This document shows, piece by piece, positions 5,037 through 9,165 of a stretch of 9,165 nt of DNA. The stretch comes from an uncultured Verrucomicrobiota bacterium (GTDB lineage: Bacteria > Verrucomicrobiota > Verrucomicrobiia > Limisphaerales > UBA9464): contig CAIPFS010000356.1 of assembly GCA_903864375.1 (NCBI GenBank), positions 1 to 9,165 on the forward strand, in the 5' to 3' direction. Below the pieces are notes generated by a model. The model ran no database searches and had not been told where the DNA came from. It was given only the letters and a program-made list of their open reading frames with translations. Position numbers and translations under genes: made by a program. Every line of letters begins with the position of its first letter. The stretch's first letter is position 1.

Positions 5037-6314
5037 ATGGCCAGCCAGACCATAGAGTTTCGTGATTCCGCCGCCCGGGCTGCCAGCCAGTTGCCGTTGG
5101 TGGACGAGCTGCGGGACATCGAAGGCGACAAGTTGATTGTCAACGTGGGGCCTTCGCATCCCTCGACCCACGGCGTGCTCCGCATTGTCCTGGAGTTGGA
5201 CGGAGAAACCATCACCCGGGCAACGCCGGATGTCGGGTATCTTCACCGCGGCGATGAGAAACTGGCGGAGAACATGACCTACACCCAGTTCATTCCGTAC
5301 ACGGATCGACTGGATTACCTGGCTCCGCTGGCGAACAACGTGGCCTATGCGCTGGCGGTGGAAAAATTGATGGGCATCGACGGGAAGCTTCCGCCGCGCT
5401 GTCAGTACATCCGCGTCATTTGTTGTGAGCTGGCGCGCATTTCGGCTCACCTCCTCGGATTGGGAGCCTTCGCCATGGACGTGGGAGCGATGACCGTGTT
5501 CCTGCACACTTTCACCGAGCGTGAGAAAATTTACAACCTGGCCGAATCGCTGACAGGAGCCCGATTCACCACGTCTTACACAAGAATCGGTGGTCTCTCC
5601 CGCGATCTTCCCCGCGGGTGGGTGGATGCCGTCCGCCGGTTTTGCGATGAGGTCGTGGTCAATTTTGACGAAAGCGAGAAGTTGCTGACCCGCAATCGTA
5701 TTTTTGTCGATCGAACACGGGATGTCGGGGTGATTTCACGCGAAATGGCAATCGACTACGGGTTGACGGGGCCGAATTTGAGGGCCTGTGGTGTGGACTA
5801 TGATGTCCGGCGGGCGAGTCCCTACCTGGTGTATCCGGAACTCGAGTTTGATATCCCGGTGGGAACCGTGGGCGATTGCTATGACCGATATCTCGTGCGC
5901 ATGGAGGAGATGCGTCAGAGTGTCCGGATCATTCGTCAATGCCTCGATCGACTGCCGGGCGGGGCGGATAACTCCGCAGGTGAGCCGATCAATATTGCCG
6001 ACGGCAAGGTGGTATTGCCCTCCAAAGACCGGGTCCTGACCGGAATGGAAGAGTTGATTCACCAATTCATCCTGGTGACACAAGGTGTGAATGCGCCCGC
6101 GGGTGAAATCTACTTTGGAGCTGAGAATCCAAAGGGGGAATTGGGCTTCTACATCCATAGTCGGGGTGGGGGAACTCCCTACCGTCTGAAGATTCGTGCC
6201 CCATCGTTTGTGAACCTTGGTGTCCTGCCGGAACTGCTGCCGGGTTACCTGATGAGCGACATGGTCTCCATCCTCGGGTCCATCGATTTCGTCATGGGAG
6301 AGTGTGACCGATAG
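5037..6314 (+). CDS. nuoD: NADH-quinone oxidoreductase subunit D (425 aa)
   Basis: NuoD is the 49-kDa-type subunit of complex I, descended from the large subunit of NiFe hydrogenases. It forms most of the quinone-binding cavity together with NuoB. The N-terminal loop GPSHPSTHGVLR carries H41 and H45, and Y94 lies in YTDRLDYLAPL. H45 and Y94 align by motif with the quinone-headgroup-binding His38 and Tyr87 of Thermus Nqo4. Further family blocks are PDVGYLHRGDEKLAE, GARFTTSYTRIGG (about 179-191) and the canonical C-terminus SIDFVMGECDR. The length is typical. The start at 5037 (MASQTIEF) gives a short variable leader before the conserved GDKLIVNVGPSHP. The ATG is preceded by a CACC sequence, not a Shine-Dalgarno. 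Confidence 0.97.
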   Translation: MASQTIEFRDSAARAASQLPLVDELRDIEGDKLIVNVGPSHPSTHGVLRIVLELDGETITRATPDVGYLHRGDEKLAENMTYTQFIPYTDRLDYLAPLANNVAYALAVEKLMGIDGKLPPRCQYIRVICCELARISAHLLGLGAFAMDVGAMTVFLHTFTEREKIYNLAESLTGARFTTSYTRIGGLSRDLPRGWVDAVRRFCDEVVVNFDESEKLLTRNRIFVDRTRDVGVISREMAIDYGLTGPNLRACGVDYDVRRASPYLVYPELEFDIPVGTVGDCYDRYLVRMEEMRQSVRIIRQCLDRLPGGADNSAGEPINIADGKVVLPSKDRVLTGMEELIHQFILVTQGVNAPAGEIYFGAENPKGELGFYIHSRGGGTPYRLKIRAPSFVNLGVLPELLPGYLMSDMVSILGSIDFVMGECDR

Positions 6315-6338
6315 AGCGACGAGGACCTTTCCTTTACC

Positions 6339-6863
6339 ATGAGTTTTTCCATTCCAGCACCCTTGGAAGCTGAGTTGGACGAGTTAGTGACTCGTTATCC
6401 GCAGAAGCGAAGTGCGTCGCTGATGTTTTTACACACGCTTCAGGAACACTTTGGTTATGTATCGCCGGAGGCGGTGGAGTGGACTGCGGCCAAGCTGGGC
6501 CTGGCTCCCATCAATGTCTTTGAGTTGGTTACCTTCTACCCGATGTTCCGCCAGGAACCGTTGGGTCGAACGCACATCAAGGTCTGCCGGACTTTGAGTT
6601 GCTCGCTGGCCGGAGCCGCCGACTTGCGAAAGAAATTTTGTGAGAAGCTGGGTCTGGACCCCAAGGCCCACGTTCCTCAGACCACAACGGACGGAAACTT
6701 CACGGTGGAATTTGTTGAATGCCTTGCGGCCTGCGGATCTGCTCCGGTGGTTCTGGTCAACGATACCCTTTGGGAGAAGGTGGATGGTACGGGTACCGAT
6801 GCCATTTTGTCGGAAGGAAAGCGGAGCGAAACCAGAGCCCGTTCGGCGGGCATGGCGGGTTGA
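6339..6863 (+). CDS. nuoE: NADH-quinone oxidoreductase subunit E (174 aa)
   Basis: NuoE is the 24-kDa-type subunit of the NADH-dehydrogenase module of complex I. It binds the off-pathway [2Fe-2S] cluster N1a in a thioredoxin-like fold. The four ligands are C83 and C88 (CRTLSC) and C128 and C132 (ECLAACG). The N-terminal helical domain has the usual blocks, SASLMFLHTLQEHFGYVSPEAV and NVFELVTFYPMF. It starts 24 bases after nuoD. The last 20 or so residues (GKRSETRARSAGMAG) are a charged, low-conservation tail. Unlike the other gaps in this cluster, the next nuo gene is separated by 362 bases that hold an opposite-strand tRNA gene. Confidence 0.96.
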   Translation: MSFSIPAPLEAELDELVTRYPQKRSASLMFLHTLQEHFGYVSPEAVEWTAAKLGLAPINVFELVTFYPMFRQEPLGRTHIKVCRTLSCSLAGAADLRKKFCEKLGLDPKAHVPQTTTDGNFTVEFVECLAACGSAPVVLVNDTLWEKVDGTGTDAILSEGKRSETRARSAGMAG

Positions 6864-7100
6864 TCAGCACCGAGTATGAATCGCCCCTCGCATCATCATC
6901 CCATCCAGAACCCGGGGGTAATGGGATCCCGTTCGGAGAAGAGCAACCCCAACCTTATTCTGGGGAGTGTTCTGGCCCGTTTTACGGGGCTTCTTCCGGG
7001 ATGTGATTCGGTTATTGCACCGGCAAGCCGCTTGGGGAAACCGGCGTTGGAAGGCTTTCGCTTGAGGGGATCGTTTGTCCCGGCCGTTCCGGGGAAAGAT
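6864..7100. other. Non-coding stretch between nuoE and the tRNA gene
   Basis: I find no supportable gene here. Open frames exist on both strands but match no family I recognise, and the longest plus-strand one runs through the antisense of the tRNA. Small inverted repeats are present: ATCCCAT (6898-6904) with ATGGGAT (6921-6927), enclosing a C/G-rich loop soon after the nuoE stop, and CCCGT-TTT-ACGGG (6976-6988). A CCCGG/CCGGG pair (7081-7093 region) lies just beyond the tRNA 3' end on the minus strand. None is followed by a clear T-run, so no terminator is called for either direction. Confidence 0.5.
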
Positions 7101-7174
7101 TGGCTGCCCGACATGGATTTGAACCATGACAAACAGATCCAGAGTCTGCTGTGCTACCGTTACACCATCGGGCA
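7101..7174 (-). tRNA. tRNA-Gln(CUG), 74 nt with encoded CCA
   Basis: Read on the minus strand, the cloverleaf closes fully. The acceptor stem is TGCCCGA / TCGGGCA (7 pairs). The D arm is GTGT-AACGGTA-GCAC, with GG in the loop. The anticodon arm is GCAGA-CTCTGGA-TCTGT (one G-U pair), then a 4-base variable loop, and the T arm is CATGG-TTCAAAT-CCATG with the invariant TTC. G discriminator and an encoded CCA follow. The anticodon, after the conserved T33, is CTG (plus-strand 7140-7142), which reads the glutamine codon CAG; the G discriminator also fits tRNA-Gln. It lies on the opposite strand between nuoE and nuoF, so the nuo transcript would carry its complement. Confidence 0.95.
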
Positions 7175-7189
7175 GGCCGGAGCGGCACG

Positions 7190-7217
7190 AAACTAGTCAC
7201 GGGAATCGTTGAGTCAA
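7190..7217 (-). promoter_or_regulatory. Candidate sigma-70-type promoter for the tRNA-Gln gene
   Basis: On the minus strand TTGACT (7217-7212) and TAGTTT (7195-7190) are separated by 16 bases and resemble -35 and -10 hexamers. The expected start would fall a few bases further on, within about 15 bases of the mature tRNA 5' end at 7174. A G/C-rich stretch follows the -10 box, as is common at stable-RNA promoters. The -35 box ends only 8 bases before the nuoF ATG on the opposite strand, so polymerase bound here would face the nuo operon head-on. Confidence 0.5.
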
Positions 7218-7225
7218 GTACAGGT

Positions 7226-8638
7226 ATGCCTCAGGAATATCGTTTGATTTTAAAGCACGCCGACCAGGCGGGTTACACTCCAGACATGGAGTGCTACCTG
7301 CGTCATGGCGGTTACGAGGCTCTTCGCAAGGCACTGGCTACCGCCCCGCGGGAACTGCCGGATGGCAAGAAGCAGAGCTCTCAGGAAGTCATCCGCGACG
7401 AAGTTTTAAAGTCGGGGTTGCGCGGACGCGGGGGTGCCGGATTCTCCTGCGGCCTGAAGTGGAGTTTCGTGGATCGACGGAGTGGAAAGCCGATTTATCT
7501 CATCTGCAACGCGGATGAATCCGAGCCCGGGACGTTCAAGGATCGACAAATCCTCCACAAGGATCCCCATCAGTTGATCGAGGGGATGATTATCTCCTGC
7601 TGGGCCAACGACGTGAAGCTGGCCTATATTTATGTGCGTGGTGAGTTTCCGCAGGCCGCCCGAATCATCAATCAGGCGCTGAAAGAAGCCCGGTCAAAGG
7701 GGTTTTTGGGAAAGAACATTCTCGGGTCCGGAGTGGATTTGGAGATTCACCTTCACCGTGGGGCAGGGGCTTACATCTGCGGCGAAGAGACCGGCTTGAT
7801 CGAGTCACTCGAAGGCAAGCGCCCTTATCCGCGCATCAAGCCACCGTACTTTCCGGCGGTGCTCGGCCTGTACATGTGCCCGACGATCGTCAACAACGTG
7901 GAGACCTTGTGCGCAGTTCGTCACATCGTCAGCATGGGTGCGGCGGAATATGCCAAGCTGGGTACCGCCAATAACACGGGGACCCGGATCATCAGCTTGA
8001 GCGGTGACGTTCAGAGGCCCGGTTATTACGAGGTTGAAGTGGGCAAAGCGACCCTGGGCGAGTTGATTCACCACGAAAATTTCGGTCGCGGTCTCCGTCC
8101 TGGACGATCGATTCGCGCCATCATTCCGGGCGGATCCTCCTCGAAGGTGCTGAAGGCTGGGGAACGCTTCAAATTGAAGCGCAAGGGAGCTGACGGACAG
8201 ATGACAACGGTGGAGGTCGATCTCCTCGATCTGCCGTATGATTTTGACTCGCTGCAGGCCGCCGGGACGATGTCCGGTTCTGGGGCGATTATTGTCCTGG
8301 ATGACACCCGCAATCCCGTCGATGTGCTGGCCAACGTCTCCGAGTTCTACGCACACGAAAGTTGCGGTCAATGCACTCCATGCCGCGAAGGGGCTCTGTG
8401 GATGAGCAAGGCGCTCCATCGGTTGACCCACGGTGAGGGGCGGAAATCGGATGCCGATTACCTGCTGCATATTGCCCAGAACATTCAAGGGCGGACGATT
8501 TGCGCCTTCGGAGAGGCGGCGGCATGGCCAACCCTCAGCTTCGTCAAGAAGTTCAAGGCCGAGTTCGAGGCCCGCGGTGCCGCCGATGAGGCGGGCACCG
8601 GCCCCACTGGTTCCGGCAAGCCGCCGGCCTCCCATTAA
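7226..8638 (+). CDS. nuoF: NADH-quinone oxidoreductase subunit F (470 aa)
   Basis: NuoF is the 51-kDa-type subunit of complex I. It oxidises NADH through FMN and holds cluster N3. Visible motifs are the glycine-rich NADH/FMN segment GLRGRGGAGFSCGLKW (64-79), the FMN-contacting CNADESEPGTF (94-104), GAGAYICGEETGLIESLEG (179-197), and the N3 ligands C380, C383 and C386 in SCGQCTPCREG with C426 in TICAFGEAAAWPT. ATG 7226 (MPQEYRLIL) is chosen. An in-frame ATG at 7151 would make the protein start inside the antisense of the tRNA and adds unconserved sequence. The protein is longer than usual because of a charged insert at about residues 313-333 (ERFKLKRKGADGQ onward), between the GGSSSKVL and DLPYDFDSL blocks, and a Gly/Pro-rich C-terminal tail. 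It is followed by nuoG after 28 bases. Confidence 0.96.
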   Translation: MPQEYRLILKHADQAGYTPDMECYLRHGGYEALRKALATAPRELPDGKKQSSQEVIRDEVLKSGLRGRGGAGFSCGLKWSFVDRRSGKPIYLICNADESEPGTFKDRQILHKDPHQLIEGMIISCWANDVKLAYIYVRGEFPQAARIINQALKEARSKGFLGKNILGSGVDLEIHLHRGAGAYICGEETGLIESLEGKRPYPRIKPPYFPAVLGLYMCPTIVNNVETLCAVRHIVSMGAAEYAKLGTANNTGTRIISLSGDVQRPGYYEVEVGKATLGELIHHENFGRGLRPGRSIRAIIPGGSSSKVLKAGERFKLKRKGADGQMTTVEVDLLDLPYDFDSLQAAGTMSGSGAIIVLDDTRNPVDVLANVSEFYAHESCGQCTPCREGALWMSKALHRLTHGEGRKSDADYLLHIAQNIQGRTICAFGEAAAWPTLSFVKKFKAEFEARGAADEAGTGPTGSGKPPASH

Positions 8639-8666
8639 TTGACTGGCTCCAAACGCTGACTGAACC

Positions 8667-9165
8667 ATGTCCGCCCCTGTGACCGCTGAAAGCAAGCCCG
8701 CACCGCCTCCGATTGAGAAAATCAAGGTCAAGGTGGATGGGCGCGAAATTGAGGTGCCCAAGACGACGTTGGACTGGCAGGGCAAACCCCAGGCCACGAC
8801 GATGCTCCAGGCCTGCGCCCATGCGGGTGTCGACGTCCCCCACTACTGTTACCACCAGAAACTTCCGGTGGCGGGAAACTGCCGGATGTGCCTCGTGGAA
8901 TTCGGCACCCCGGTGATGGATCCGGCGACGAGAAAGCCGGTCCTGAACGAGGATGGTTCGTCCAAGATTGCACGTTCGGTCCTCCCGTATGAACCCGGAA
9001 CCCCGCGGGGAGCCATTGCCTGTGCAACGCCCATCTCGCCTGGAATGGAGCTGTATCCGGGCTCCGCAGCGACGGCGCAGATGCGGGAGGCGGTCCTTGA
9101 ATCGCTCCTGATCAACCATCCGTTGGATTGCCCCATTTGCGATCAGGCGGGTGAATGCAAGCTGC
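8667..9165 (+). CDS. nuoG: NADH-quinone oxidoreductase subunit G, N-terminal 166 residues (runs off the right edge)
   Basis: NuoG is the 75-kDa-type subunit that carries several Fe-S clusters linking NuoF to the connecting arm. The visible part contains the plant-type ferredoxin domain with N1b ligands C61, C72 and C75 (PHYCYHQKLPVAGNCRMCLVEF region) and C119 (ACATPISPGM). It also includes the start of the His-Cys domain for [4Fe-4S] cluster N5, with H151, C155, C158 and C164 (NHPLDCPICDQAGECK). The spacing between C75 and C119 is 44 residues, longer than in the Escherichia coli and Thermus proteins as I recall them. A Pro/Lys-rich leader of about 17 residues and an insert near DWQGKPQAT are also unusual. 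The frame is open to the end of the window. ATG 8667 is preceded by GAACC rather than a Shine-Dalgarno. Confidence 0.95.
   Translation, partial: MSAPVTAESKPAPPPIEKIKVKVDGREIEVPKTTLDWQGKPQATTMLQACAHAGVDVPHYCYHQKLPVAGNCRMCLVEFGTPVMDPATRKPVLNEDGSSKIARSVLPYEPGTPRGAIACATPISPGMELYPGSAATAQMREAVLESLLINHPLDCPICDQAGECKL

Noticed and set aside
6876..7196. 106-residue plus-strand open frame between nuoE and nuoF
   Set aside because: Its second half is the complement of the tRNA-Gln gene and the rest shows no recognisable protein features.
7151..7225. Earlier in-frame start for nuoF
   Set aside because: It would encode the antisense of the tRNA 5' half and its promoter. The NuoF-like sequence begins at MPQEYRLIL (7226).
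7805..8797. 330-residue minus-strand open frame opposite nuoF and nuoG
   Set aside because: It covers well-conserved nuoF cluster motifs on the plus strand and its translation resembles nothing known. It is a codon-bias shadow.

Overview
This window looks like a chromosomal segment from a GC-rich, Gram-negative-type bacterium. The Nuo proteins, the weak or absent Shine-Dalgarno sequences at most starts, and the MBOAT/ABC neighbours would fit a member of the Verrucomicrobiota (Pedosphaera-like) or a related PVC lineage. That placement is inference from general likeness, not from any search.

Layout. (1) Bases 1-2057, minus strand: an ABC export module (ATPase, then an FtsX/MacB-type permease overlapping it by ATGA), followed 20 bases later by the first 48 residues of an MBOAT O-acyltransferase that runs off the left edge. 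(2) Bases 2076-3596, plus strand, divergent from the ABC genes: an ECF-type sigma factor, a 112-residue single-membrane-span protein overlapping it by ATGA, and a membrane-anchored 148-residue protein with two LTxxQ motifs (Spy/CpxP/CnrX type). Together they resemble a CnrH-CnrY-CnrX sigma / anti-sigma / periplasmic sensor circuit. (3) Bases 3597-3744: an intergenic region with a perfect TGTGA-N6-TCACA palindrome and overlapping hairpins just before nuoB. (4) Bases 3745-9165, plus strand: respiratory complex I genes nuoB, nuoC, nuoD, nuoE, nuoF and the start of nuoG. No nuoA lies at the head of the cluster. Between nuoE and nuoF sits a complete tRNA-Gln(CUG) gene on the opposite strand, with its own candidate promoter squeezed against the nuoF start.

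How they work together: NuoE, NuoF and NuoG form the NADH-oxidising arm of complex I. NuoB, NuoC and NuoD form the connecting arm that carries electrons to quinone, and all diagnostic Fe-S and quinone-site residues that fall in the window are present. The sigma cassette is a plausible self-contained envelope-stress or metal-response switch. The ABC module probably moves a lipid, lipoprotein or peptide across or out of the inner membrane. The points most worth checking are the CnrYXH-like cassette, the antisense tRNA inside the nuo operon, and the CRP-consensus-like site upstream of nuoB.
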